This document shows, in pieces, positions 9,266 through 17,773 of a DNA stretch of 64,000 bases. Both the position numbers and the translations under genes were made by a program. How positions within the stretch are numbered: the first letter of the stretch is position 1; every line of letters begins with the position of its first letter. Below the pieces are notes generated by a model. That model saw nothing but the letters and a program-made list of their open reading frames with translations, searched no databases and was not told the origin of the DNA. The stretch is from Pseudomonas laurylsulfatiphila (GTDB lineage: Bacteria > Pseudomonadota > Gammaproteobacteria > Pseudomonadales > Pseudomonadaceae). The stretch covers positions 682,001-746,000 of the forward strand of contig NZ_NIRS01000002.1 of NCBI RefSeq assembly GCF_002934665.1, in the 5' to 3' direction.

Positions 9266-12200
9266 TCAGGCAATCAGATCGGTAGTGTTCAGCGTGCTCA
9301 CTCCCAGCAACTGGATTTCGAACTCGGCGGACGAGTCGGCGTCGGTGCTGCCGTATAGCATGCCGCCGGCGAACCGTAGTTGCCCTGCTGCGTTACTGCC
9401 GAACGCGCTCGAACCGATAAAGATGAAGGCCTCATTGGTCGCGGTAGCGGTGTTGGCGTCCAAGGTCGACAGATCGATCTTGTCGCCCTCGCTGGTCTTG
9501 AAATCGCCCAGCACGTCGCGCAACACTCCCAGGCCCATTTCGCTCAAGACATTGAAGTCGAAGCGATCGGCCCCGCTGCCGCCATTCAGCCGGTCGACGC
9601 CGGTGCCGCCGAGCAGCAGGTCATTGCCAGCGCCACCATTGAGCGTGTCGTTGCCGGCGCCGCCGCTGAGGGTATTGGCGGTGGTGCTACCGGTAAGTAT
9701 GTCGTTGAAGTTGCCGCCGGTGAGGTTCTCGAAGTTCAGCAGGATATCGGAGCCCGAGCCACCAGTGGCTTGCGCGGCCGCGCTCGCCAGACTGGCGGTC
9801 ACGGCGCTGCCTGCATAAGCGTAGGACGCGGTATCAATACCGGCGGCCCCATCCAGACTGTTGTTGCCGGACCCGGCATAGATCAGGTTGTTGAGGCTGT
9901 TGCCGGTGCTGTTGGCGGTGCCGGTAGCCAGAACGCGCAAGTTCTCGACGTTGCTGCCGAGGGTATAGTCGGTGAGGTAGCTATAGACAGTATCTTCGCC
10001 ACCGGTACTGACAAGGGTACTGGTTTCGTTGACGCTATCGCCGATGTTATCGACGAAGTAGATATCCGAGCCATCACCGCCGCTCAGCCTGTCGGCGCCT
10101 GTGCCGCCATTGAGCACATTAGCCAGCTGATTGCCGATCAGGGTGTCGTTGTAGTTGCTACCCGTAAGATTTTCGAAATTCAACAGGGTATCGAAGCCCG
10201 AGCCACCGGTCGCTTGTGCGGCGTTAGTGGCCAGGCTTGCGCCAATGGCGCTAGCCGCATAAGCGTAGGACGCAGTATCGATACCGGTACTGCCGTCCAG
10301 GATGTTGTTGCCTATTCCGGCATAGATCACGTTATTGAGACTGTTGCCGGTAGCGTTGGCGATGCCGGTTGCCAGTAAGCGCAGATTTTCGAGATTGGCG
10401 CCCAGGGTCCAGGACACCGAGGACTGCACCGTATCGATTTCGCTGGCCAGCGTACTGGTTTCGCTGACGACATCGAGGGCATTGTCGACCACATAGTTGT
10501 CGTTACCGAGGCCTCCGACCAAAGTGTCTGCGCCGGCGCCACCATTGAGGGTGTTCGCCGTCGCGTTGCCGGTGAGGGTGTTGTTCAATGCATTACCGGT
10601 GCCATTGATGGCGGCGTCGCCGGTCAGTACCAGCTTCTCGAGGTTGGCACCGAGGGTCCAGGTTGCCGAGGACTGCACCGTATCGATTTCACTGGCCAGC
10701 GTACTGGTTTCGCTAACAACATCGAGGGCATTGTCGACCACATAGGTGTCGTTACCGAGGCCTCCGGCCAATGTGTCTGCGCCGGCGCCACCATTCAGGA
10801 TGTTCGCCGTCGCGTTACCGGTGAGGGTGTTGTTCAACGCATTGCCGGTGCCATTGATGGCGGCGGCGCCGGTCAGTACCAGCTTCTCGAGGTTGGCACC
10901 GAGGGTCCAGGTTGCCGAGGACTGCACCGTATCGATTTCGCTGGCCAGCGCACTGGTTTCGCTGACGACATCGAGGACATTGTCGACCACATACGTGTCG
11001 TTGCCGAGGCCTCCGGCCAATGTGTCTGCGCCGGCACCACCATTGAGGGTGTTCGCCGTCGCGTTGCCGGTGAGGGTGTTGTTCAACGCATTGCCGGTGC
11101 CATTGATGGCGGCGCCAGTCAGTACCAGCTTCTCGAGGTTGGCACCAAGGGTCCAGGATGCCGAGGACTGCACCGTATCGATTTCGCTGGCCAGCGTACT
11201 GGTTTCGCTAATGACATCGAGGGCATTGTCGACCACATAGGTGTCGTTGCCGAGGCCTCCGGCCAATGTGTCTGCGCCGGCACCACCATTGAGGGTGTTC
11301 GCCGTCGCGTTGCCGGTGAGGGTGTTGTCCAACGCATTGCCGGTGCCTGCAGCCGCTCCACTCCCCAGGGTGAGGTTTTCGACGTTGCTCCCCAGAACAT
11401 AGTTGATAGTGGCGACGACCTTATCCGCACCTTCGTTGGCAACCTCCTTCACCAGGTCACCCAGGTTGTCGACGTAGTAGGTGTCGTTACCGGTACCACC
11501 GGTCATGGAGTCGTCGCCCCAATTGCCATCAAGGACGTCATCGCCAGCGCCGCCGTTGAGGGTGTCGACGCCGAGGCCGCCTTCGAGGGTGTCTGCACCT
11601 GCCGTGCCTTCGATGGTCAAGGGCTTGAAATTATGGGCATTGATGGCGGTAGCCATGACGTTTTTCAGGGTAACAGCGGTATGCCAGGTGTAGGCCGTGC
11701 CGGCGGCACCGTCTTCGTCGTACTGCAACAAGGTGTCAGCACCGCTTTGCAGCAAGCGCAGGTAACCTTGCTCGGGCCTCATCGGGTTGCCACCCTGATA
11801 TCCCCGACCGTCTGCAGCGCTGTAGTCCAGTAGCGCGGAAACATCGAGGCGGTCGCCGCCAACGCCCGCAGCGAAGTCGGTGACCTTGTAGTTGGCGGTC
11901 GCCCCACCCGAGACAAGCTTGTAGGTATCGATGCCCGCACCGCCCGTTGCGGTCAGGGTGCGATTGCCGTAACTGGACATAAATGTCTGGATCAGATCAT
12001 CGCCGGCACAGCCATCGATCAGCATCGTTTCAGCCGTAGGGCTGTAACTGGTGACATACAGAGTGTCGTCGCCGTCCCCCCCTTTCAGGGTGTCATTGCC
12101 TTCACCACTGATGCTAGTCAGGTAATCATTACCGGCACCGCCATCCAGATAGTCGTTGCCGGTATTGCCATCCAGGTAATCGTTGCCGGCGCCACCCAGA

Positions 12201-13675
12201 ATGGTGTCATTGCCCGGGCCGCCTTGAATCCGATCCCCGCCCCACTGATCCAGCTCATCGCCACCAACGATGTAGTCTGCACCGCCGCTGCCGTTGATCT
12301 GGTCAGAACCGGCGCCGCCCTGGATGGTGTCGTTGAAGTAACTGCCCTGCAGCGTGTCATTGTTGACCGTGCCAGTCAGTTGCAGCCCCGGTACATCGGA
12401 GCCATCAGGTGCAATGGCGCCAACGAAGTTGGCGGCCGTCAGGGTGCTGGCAAGCACGTTTTGCAGGGTAACTGCGGTATGCCAGGTGTAGGCCGTGCCG
12501 GCGGCACCGTCTTCGTCGTACTGCAGCAAGGTGTCAGCACCGCTTTGCAGCAAGCGCAGGTAGCCCTGCTCGGCCCCCATCGGGTTGCCACCCTGATATC
12601 CGCGGCCGTCTGCAGCGCTGTAGTCCAGTAGCGCGGAAACATCGAGGCGGTCGCCGCCAACGCCCGCAGCGAAGTCGGTGACCTTGTAGTTGGCGGTCGC
12701 CCCACCCGAGACAAGCTTGTAGGTATCGATGCCCGCACCGCCCGTTGCGGTCAGGGTGCGATTGCCGTAACTGGACATAAATGTCTGGATCAGATCATCG
12801 CCGGCACCGCCATCGATCAGCATCGTTTCAGCCGTAGGGCTGTAACTGGTGACATACAGAGTGTCGTCGCCGTCCCCCCCTTTCAGGGTGTCATTGCCTT
12901 CACCACTGATGCTAGTCAGGTAATCATTACCGGCACCGCCATCCAGATAGTCGTTGCCGGTATTGCCATCCAGGTAATCGTTGCCGGCGCCACCCAGAAT
13001 GGTGTCATTGCCCGGGCCGCCTTGAATCCGATCCCCGCCCCACTGATCCAGCTCATCGCCGCCAACGATATAGTCTGCACCACCGCTGCCGCTGATCTGG
13101 TCAGAACCGGCGCCGCCCAGGATGGTGTCGTTATCGACTGTCCCTTCAAGGGTATCGTTACCGTCCGTGCCATTGAGGACCGCCAAGGTAGCGGCATAGG
13201 CAGCCAGATCCAGCGTGTTTGCCTCGATCTCACCTGCATGGACTTCAAGTTGCGAATCACCCCCCTGACTAAAAGCGCCACTCAGGTCATCCGATGCTGC
13301 AACATCCGCTCCGGTGATTTGAGCCAGGCGCTCGATGAAGGCTTGCCCTTGCTCGCCCTGCGCCACATTGCAACCGTAGAGCAGAATGTCTCCTGCTGCG
13401 GCAAGTGATTGCCCAATGGACTGCAACTGACTCTGATAAGTGCTGAGACTGCTCGAATCCAGCACCGTCGAGCCGAGGTAAAGCGCCCCCACGCTGCCGT
13501 GCGAAATGATCTGGATCGAACTCAGGCCGCTATAGCCCGCGAGCACTGCCTGCATCTGCGAAAGGCCATCCTCATCCGCATCGAGCAGCACCCATTGCGT
13601 ATCGCTGCCAAGCTGGGCAATCAGCGCTTCGTAATTCGCCACACGGCAATCAATAAAGAAAAGATTCTTGGTCAT
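9266..13675 (-). CDS. Large RTX repeat protein with N-terminal DUF4347 domain
   Basis: About 1469 aa. Residues 1-165 match the DUF4347 type (FFIDCRVANYEALIAQL, ISHGSVGALYLG, LLYGCNVAQGEQG), often found at the N-terminus of large RTX and cadherin-like surface proteins. Two nearly identical 266-aa units follow (798-bp spacing in DNA). Then come four 82-83-aa units ending in WTLGANLEKLVLTG (spacing 249, 249 and 246 bp), further RTX units, and a C-terminal 100 residues closely related to the end of the RTX protein at 1884-5696. The start at 13675 is preceded by AGGGA. The product is predicted to be calcium-binding and type I-secreted. No ABC exporter, membrane-fusion or TolC gene is in the window. 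Its function is otherwise unknown. Confidence 0.88.
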   Translation of the reverse strand: MTKNLFFIDCRVANYEALIAQLGSDTQWVLLDADEDGLSQMQAVLAGYSGLSSIQIISHGSVGALYLGSTVLDSSSLSTYQSQLQSIGQSLAAAGDILLYGCNVAQGEQGQAFIERLAQITGADVAASDDLSGAFSQGGDSQLEVHAGEIEANTLDLAAYAATLAVLNGTDGNDTLEGTVDNDTILGGAGSDQISGSGGADYIVGGDELDQWGGDRIQGGPGNDTILGGAGNDYLDGNTGNDYLDGGAGNDYLTSISGEGNDTLKGGDGDDTLYVTSYSPTAETMLIDGGAGDDLIQTFMSSYGNRTLTATGGAGIDTYKLVSGGATANYKVTDFAAGVGGDRLDVSALLDYSAADGRGYQGGNPMGAEQGYLRLLQSGADTLLQYDEDGAAGTAYTWHTAVTLQNVLASTLTAANFVGAIAPDGSDVPGLQLTGTVNNDTLQGSYFNDTIQGGAGSDQINGSGGADYIVGGDELDQWGGDRIQGGPGNDTILGGAGNDYLDGNTGNDYLDGGAGNDYLTSISGEGNDTLKGGDGDDTLYVTSYSPTAETMLIDGCAGDDLIQTFMSSYGNRTLTATGGAGIDTYKLVSGGATANYKVTDFAAGVGGDRLDVSALLDYSAADGRGYQGGNPMRPEQGYLRLLQSGADTLLQYDEDGAAGTAYTWHTAVTLKNVMATAINAHNFKPLTIEGTAGADTLEGGLGVDTLNGGAGDDVLDGNWGDDSMTGGTGNDTYYVDNLGDLVKEVANEGADKVVATINYVLGSNVENLTLGSGAAAGTGNALDNTLTGNATANTLNGGAGADTLAGGLGNDTYVVDNALDVISETSTLASEIDTVQSSASWTLGANLEKLVLTGAAINGTGNALNNTLTGNATANTLNGGAGADTLAGGLGNDTYVVDNVLDVVSETSALASEIDTVQSSATWTLGANLEKLVLTGAAAINGTGNALNNTLTGNATANILNGGAGADTLAGGLGNDTYVVDNALDVVSETSTLASEIDTVQSSATWTLGANLEKLVLTGDAAINGTGNALNNTLTGNATANTLNGGAGADTLVGGLGNDNYVVDNALDVVSETSTLASEIDTVQSSVSWTLGANLENLRLLATGIANATGNSLNNVIYAGIGNNILDGSTGIDTASYAYAASAIGASLATNAAQATGGSGFDTLLNFENLTGSNYNDTLIGNQLANVLNGGTGADRLSGGDGSDIYFVDNIGDSVNETSTLVSTGGEDTVYSYLTDYTLGSNVENLRVLATGTANSTGNSLNNLIYAGSGNNSLDGAAGIDTASYAYAGSAVTASLASAAAQATGGSGSDILLNFENLTGGNFNDILTGSTTANTLSGGAGNDTLNGGAGNDLLLGGTGVDRLNGGSGADRFDFNVLSEMGLGVLRDVLGDFKTSEGDKIDLSTLDANTATATNEAFIFIGSSAFGSNAAGQLRFAGGMLYGSTDADSSAEFEIQLLGVSTLNTTDLIA
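10524..11300 (-). repeat. Four tandem ~249-bp units inside the RTX gene
   Basis: The word GTGTCTGCGCCGGC recurs at about 10524, 10773, 11022 and 11268. Each unit encodes about 83 residues with the pattern TLxGGLGNDxYVVDN...SETSTLASEIDTVQSS. The last interval is 246 bp because one alanine codon is missing. Units differ by only a few bases, which indicates recent expansion. Confidence 0.85.
11660..13155 (-). repeat. Tandem 798-bp duplication inside the RTX gene
   Basis: The segment from about 11660 to 12375 is repeated almost base for base from about 12458 to 13155, with a spacing of 798 bp (266 codons). Differences seen include one Gly-to-Cys change (LIDGGAGDD versus LIDGCAGDD) and a Gly-Ala to Arg-Pro change after GGNPM. 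Confidence 0.88.
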
Positions 13676-14064
13676 ACTCGCATCCCTGCCGTATTGAGTG
13701 CCGACGAACCCGTTGGCTCGACGAACAAGCATTTCGATGGTTATTTGGGGAGCGCCTCCTCGATGGAGACCGATTCAGCGTTTGGTACCGTTACCGCATT
13801 CCAGCTTGAAGTCGCAATACTCGGCAAACCGCTTCCAATACGAATCGAAGCAAGGCTGCCAGAAGCGATAGCAAATCGCCAGTAAAAGAATCAAGCAGGA
13901 ATGAGAAAAAAGACAGTAATCGGCCAAAAGCCGTCACTGGGATGCGTCTGGAAAACGCGTTGATTCAACGGGCACCAGAAATGACTGTGTGTATACCGAA
14001 CGATGGCTGATATCTTTCCCGCGTACCTGATCGCGCCCAATCGACGCTGATCCCATCAAGGAAG
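13676..14064. other. Intergenic region upstream of the DUF4347-RTX gene
   Basis: About 390 bp that presumably hold the promoter of the leftward RTX gene. A GGCCGTTTTCTGCC-family fragment (AATCGGCCAAAAGCCGTC) lies at 13918-13935. It is followed by GATGCGTCTGGAAAA, which resembles GATACGTCTGGAAAA at 1807-1821; both follow the same repeat. Confidence 0.45.
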
Positions 14065-14235
14065 ATGAAAACAATGAAAACAGTGCTCGGCGCCCTGCCC
14101 CTTATCTGCCTGAACATACAGGCATTCGCTGGCGACAACCCCATCGGCTTCCCGGCCTCGACGTTGCCAGACACGCAAAATGACCGCCCGCTGGAGTTGG
14201 CCCTCTGGTACCCGAGTACAACAACTGCCCGCTGA
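14065..14235 (+). pseudogene. Truncated dienelactone-hydrolase-like gene, N-terminal remnant
   Basis: The frame reads MKTMKTVLGALPLICLNIQA (a Sec signal peptide), then a mature start DNPIGFPASTLPDTQNDRPL and ELALWYP before a stop at 14235. This resembles the N-terminus of exported predicted dienelactone hydrolases (alpha/beta-hydrolases, normally over 300 aa). The catalytic core is absent and no later fragment was recognised, so the gene is a remnant. A GGAAG ribosome site precedes the tandem ATGs at 14065 and 14074. The loss could be linked to insertion of the AT-rich cytochrome gene that follows. Confidence 0.6.
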
Positions 14236-14376
14236 CAACCTGATGAGCGTCTTTCGCCAGTCGACTTCTCGCGGGCGCGAGCTCATTGCTAATGAACAAG
14301 AACTAAGTACTGCAGTGGCAACTCCGGGGTTTTCCCTCGATTCAGATCTGATTTAAACAACAAGGCCACATCAAAA

Positions 14377-14754
14377 ATGAAAATATCATTCATCGCTTCG
14401 CTAGGAATTTTATCGCTCATTCAAACATCACTGTCCTTTGCGGATAATGTTAACGGGAAAAGTCTCTACTCACAGAGATGCATCATGTGCCACGGAACAG
14501 ACCTCAAAGGAACAGGACCATTGGCTAATAAAAGCAATCCCCCAACACCTGACCTTACAACTTCCGCTTTCAAAAAACGACTGAATGATTATCCGGGCGT
14601 TATTGTATCGTCGATAATACTTCGTCCAAATGGAGACTTGATTCCAAGAACTTTGCAAGAGAATGGTGTAACGCTATCGCCGTACTCCTGGAGGATTAAG
14701 GATCTACGCGATATAAATCAATACATGAGTGGTGTGATTTCAAAAACTCGATGA
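14377..14754 (+). CDS. Small exported c-type cytochrome
   Basis: 125 aa with a Sec signal peptide (about residues 1-22, ending SLSFA) and one haem-binding motif, CIMCHG, near residue 35. The rest fits a small class I cytochrome or cytochrome cbb3-subunit-like fold and would act in the periplasm as an electron carrier. A methionine axial ligand is not obvious. The gene is markedly more AT-rich than its neighbours and uses different codons (many AAA, ATA and AAT), suggesting acquisition by transfer. The ribosome site is weak. No partner redox enzyme is adjacent. Confidence 0.75.
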   Translation: MKISFIASLGILSLIQTSLSFADNVNGKSLYSQRCIMCHGTDLKGTGPLANKSNPPTPDLTTSAFKKRLNDYPGVIVSSIILRPNGDLIPRTLQENGVTLSPYSWRIKDLRDINQYMSGVISKTR

Positions 14755-14794
14755 TCTTGAGTTGAGAGGCGGGCCAAAAAGGACACCCGGAAAC

Positions 14795-15559
14795 TCACCC
14801 GCGCACCAGATAGGCCCCTGAAGGAACCCGATATCGCAGCTTCTTGCATTTACCCGGTGGAGGCTGATGCCCCGGCGGACGATCAGGAAACCAGATTCGG
14901 CATTTACCCGGAGGCGGCATATGGCCGCGGGGAATCTCGACCTCAGCGTACGCCCTCTCTGACCCGATACTAGCCATTTGCAGTTGTCCTTCGGCCCCTA
15001 CTCTTCCCGCCGTCGGTACATCCGAAACCCGATTTACCTCAGCAGTAGTGAAGTTGCCAGCCTCACGCCCGGTGCCCGCAGTGGATTGCTCAACCACCGC
15101 CACTTGCGCTTCTCGGCGCCTTTGGGTCTCGTCCTCCAGCCCCTTCTGTACGGCGACCACGTCCGCGTTGGTATTGGGTGGGGTTCCCGAAGATTGGGCC
15201 TGCTGCGCCGCCTGGATCAATTGGAAGTTGCGGTTGCGCAACTGGACATTGTTACCGACCCGCATGTTCGAGCGCGCCGCCAGGGTTTCAGCCTGCTGGT
15301 ACTGCCCCTGCTGAAGTCGCAACACACCGAGGTAATGCAGCGTCGCTGGATTGTTCGGCTGGATATGCAGGGCACGCTCAAGCGTGGCGGCGGCCTGGTC
15401 CAGTTGGCCGTTTTCGTATTGCCGCGAGGCTGTTTCGATCAGGGTGGTTGATGCGTTGTTGCTTTGCGCCGGCGCTTTTCGCTCGGCAGCGACAGCACTA
15501 AACGAGGCGACAGCGCAGAACACCAGGATGAGGACCGGCGGAAAACTCTTGTTTGGCAT
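14795..15559 (-). CDS. Exported TPR-repeat protein with PPPGKC C-terminal repeats
   Basis: 254 aa. It starts with a Sec signal peptide (about residues 1-25). Two tetratricopeptide repeats follow at about 42-105 (ASRQYENGQLDQAAATLERA and LHYLGVLRLQQGQYQQAETL), then a Gln/Thr-rich linker. The tail carries twice the motif PPGxxPPPGKC (PRGHMPPPGKCRIWFPDRPP and PGHQPPPGKCKKLRYRVP). That tail motif recurs in many small exported proteins of unknown function. It is convergent with the cytochrome gene, 40 bp away. The role is unknown; periplasmic or envelope scaffolding is possible. Confidence 0.7.
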   Translation of the reverse strand: MPNKSFPPVLILVFCAVASFSAVAAERKAPAQSNNASTTLIETASRQYENGQLDQAAATLERALHIQPNNPATLHYLGVLRLQQGQYQQAETLAARSNMRVGNNVQLRNRNFQLIQAAQQAQSSGTPPNTNADVVAVQKGLEDETQRRREAQVAVVEQSTAGTGREAGNFTTAEVNRVSDVPTAGRVGAEGQLQMASIGSERAYAEVEIPRGHMPPPGKCRIWFPDRPPGHQPPPGKCKKLRYRVPSGAYLVRG

Positions 15560-15874
15560 CGGGGGCGGACTCGACTGAACTCGGACGGCACTGCCGCAAA
15601 ACAGACCACAGCGCTGCTCGGCACTTCCGATACAGGGCCGCTATAGACCTGACCAACACCCTGAAGTTCCTGTTGCAACGGTCGTCGCCACCGCTTCTGT
15701 TTGTTATCAGCCCACGACTGAGAGCGTTGGCTATTTAAGCAATGGCCCCTAGAACTTTTCCCTATTTACCGGTCTATGTGGATAGGCACATCCGCTCGGT
15801 AAGCACGCCCCCCGCAGGCTACCCGCCGCCAGATGGCCACACGTCCGATTGTCCATCAGAGGTTGTCTTCGCTC
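15560..15874. other. Divergent intergenic region
   Basis: About 315 bp between the leftward TPR gene and the rightward Arg/Trp-rich gene. Promoters for both are expected here. No operator, RNA or repeat could be recognised. Confidence 0.4.
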
Positions 15875-16288
15875 ATGAAATTCCATGTCCCACGGAGGGT
15901 GCTCTTCGGCCTGTTCGCGATCGCGGCAGTGGGCTCGGCATCCGCCACACAGATGAAGGACTCAACCCCTGCTTTTGCAACTCAAGCCCCAGCCGTCGAG
16001 GCTCCCGTCCAGGCCACCGGCAACCCTTGGCCGACCTTGGCCAGCATGGCCGGCAAGCAGCCAGGGCCGTTGCTTGCCCATGACGACCGATACTGGCATG
16101 ACGGCCGTTGGCACGATCGTAGAGACGATTGGCGCCGAGACGACTGGCGCAGGGATCAGTGGCGTAGAGATCAGTGGCGTAGAGAGCAAGCCCATCGGGA
16201 AGCTGAGCGCCATCGTGATTGGGAGCGCCACCAGGATCGGGCCATGCGGTACCGTTACGAAGACGATCAACGCTACTATCGTCGCTAG
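15875..16288 (+). CDS. Small exported Arg/Trp/Asp-rich protein of unknown function
   Basis: 137 aa. The signal peptide is MKFHVPRRVLFGLFAIAAVG ending near SASA. A linker rich in Ala, Pro and Thr follows, then a highly charged tail made of repeated DDWRRDQWRRDQ units and an end rich in Arg, His and Tyr (RYEDDQRYYRR). The ATG at 15875 is chosen because it starts the signal peptide; an upstream ATG at 15833 would bury it. The tail is low-complexity and probably disordered. Such proteins are common and uncharacterised in Pseudomonas. No operon partner was seen. Confidence 0.65.
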   Translation: MKFHVPRRVLFGLFAIAAVGSASATQMKDSTPAFATQAPAVEAPVQATGNPWPTLASMAGKQPGPLLAHDDRYWHDGRWHDRRDDWRRDDWRRDQWRRDQWRREQAHREAERHRDWERHQDRAMRYRYEDDQRYYRR

Positions 16289-16346
16289 TGCGAAGCCCCG
16301 GAACAATCCGGGGCGCAAGCAGCCCTTCGTGACAGGCCGCAATCGG

Positions 16347-17106
16347 CCCAGAGTGTGTAAAAACGCATGCGCCGTTTTGAAGTCTGCGTTGCTACGTAAA
16401 ATCTGCTGGTGCTTGTGTAATCAACAGACTAGAAAGTTGTGTAGGAGCGTGATTTTTGCTCCACCCCCCCACTGTCAGACGTGTTCTAAAATGCTTTTAC
16501 ACAGCCGCGGCCGTTCTCTGCCTATTATGGTTACAACGCGTGTTGGCCAAATCCGATGCAATCGCTGGTCAGAACGAATGCAAGTGGCTGGTCCGGTCGA
16601 ATGCAAACGGGTGGTCAAGTTGAGCGCAATTTCGCAGCCAGGGCTGCGCGTTAAAAGTACAGTGCACACCAAGCACGGAGCGACGAGTTCGACGCTGGGA
16701 GCATGAAGCCGTCTTAGAGGAAATGCAGCTTCGGCTGAGCAACGCGCCAGAGATGATGCGCGTCCGAAAACGGACGGTTGAGCATCCCTTCGGGACGCTC
16801 AAACAATGGATGGGTGCAACGCATTTCCTGACGCGAAAGCTGGCTGGGCTGAGCGCGGAGATGAGCTTGAATGTGCTCGCCTACAACTTGAAACGGGTCA
16901 TGAAAATCATCGGTGCCAACGGTTTGATGAAGGCGCTGTCGGCCTAAAAAAGGCTGATTTTGACCCATCCCAGAGGCTATAAAAGCAGCGTTAACGTGTT
17001 CCAGGTCGCGCCTGATGCGACACGCAGCATTTGCCTTGTGATCGTTCCTCCAAGAGCGTCAATGATCGAAGACGATGATGCCATGAGCGTTTTTACACAC
17101 TCTGGG
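16347..17106 (+). mobile_element. Deletion remnant of an IS1182-type insertion sequence
   Basis: Perfect 20-bp inverted repeats, CCCAGAGTGTGTAAAAACGC at 16347-16366 and its complement at 17087-17106, bracket 760 bp. The 4-bp word TCGG directly outside both ends (16343-16346 and 17107-17110) looks like a target duplication. Inside is only the C-terminal third of an IS1182-type transposase, so most of the transposase gene has been deleted. The ends are intact, so the element might still be mobilised in trans by a full-length relative. Confidence 0.75.
16627..16947 (+). pseudogene. IS1182-family transposase, C-terminal fragment
   Basis: The reading frame downstream of a stop near 16622 gives GCALKVQCTPSTERRVRRWE, EHPFGTLKQWMGATHFLTRK and EMSLNVLAYNLKRVMKIIG. 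These are the Cys-containing insertion and the C-terminal catalytic segment of IS1182-type DDE transposases, which are normally about 450-500 aa. Only about 105 codons remain and no start codon with a ribosome site is present. Confidence 0.8.
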
Positions 17107-17110
17107 TCGG

Positions 17111-17140
17111 TTGCAGCCCTTCCCGACAGGCAGCAATAGG
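17111..17140. repeat. GGCCGTTTTCTGCC-family repeat copy flanking the IS1182 remnant
   Basis: TTGCAGCCCTTCCCGACAGG at 17111-17130 and CAGCAATAGG after it mirror GCAGCCCTTCGTGACAGG at 16319-16336, just left of the remnant. The IS fragment is therefore flanked by two direct copies of the chromosomal repeat. Confidence 0.55.
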
Positions 17141-17209
17141 TATCTGTCCAGCGAGACAAATCGCCAACCTACACTCCAATGCTCCGCCTTTGTGCGCCAG
17201 ATGGCACTT

Positions 17210-17773
17210 TTAAACACCGCTATATTGATACACCGTCGCACTCCAATACTGGCTGCCGTTACGTTTTTGGCGAACCCATCCATCGGCCACCAGTTGTTTG
17301 GCGATCATTCGATTCATAAAGCCATGACCGAGCAGCAGAACCGGTCCTTCGTTGGCAAGGGACTGAAGTCGTCGAGCTGCCGTGCTGGCGCGCATCCTCG
17401 CAGTTCCGGCGGATTCGACACTGCGTGAGTAACCGCACAACCATAAGACTCGAAGGATAAATGCCCAAGTAAACGGCGATAGCCGTGGCAGTTTCCAGTG
17501 ACCATAAGGCAGTTGCGCTTCACAGAAAAGCGCGTCGACAAGGGCGGGCTTCAGGCCAAGAGCCTGGACGGAGGTCAGCGCACGAGGCGCGTTGCTTGAG
17601 ACAATCACCTTGGCGGTTGCGGCGAGCTGCATGCTGGCATCCGGGACCGGGTGGTGGGTAATTTCGGACCGGTTGTATTGCTCGATCCAGTCTTCCATAT
17701 CGAGCGCTGACACTTTGTCGGTTGTGACCAGTTTTGGCTGGCCGTGACGCATCAGGATTATTTCCCTACTCAC
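17210..17773 (-). CDS. Histidine phosphatase family (phosphoglycerate mutase-like) protein
   Basis: 187 aa. The catalytic RHG triad lies at residues 9-11 (LMRHGQP) and the second histidine in LLLGHGFMNR. A cytoplasmic phosphatase acting on a small phosphorylated metabolite is expected; the substrate is unknown. Its start overlaps the stop of the upstream epimerase gene by 4 bp (ATGA), so the two are translationally coupled. Confidence 0.82.
   Translation of the reverse strand: MSREIILMRHGQPKLVTTDKVSALDMEDWIEQYNRSEITHHPVPDASMQLAATAKVIVSSNAPRALTSVQALGLKPALVDALFCEAQLPYGHWKLPRLSPFTWAFILRVLWLCGYSRSVESAGTARMRASTAARRLQSLANEGPVLLLGHGFMNRMIAKQLVADGWVRQKRNGSQYWSATVYQYSGV

Noticed and set aside
9600..13150. 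Regular repeats suggesting a CRISPR array
   Set aside because: The repeats lie in one open reading frame, encode RTX nonapeptides and have no spacers of CRISPR type.
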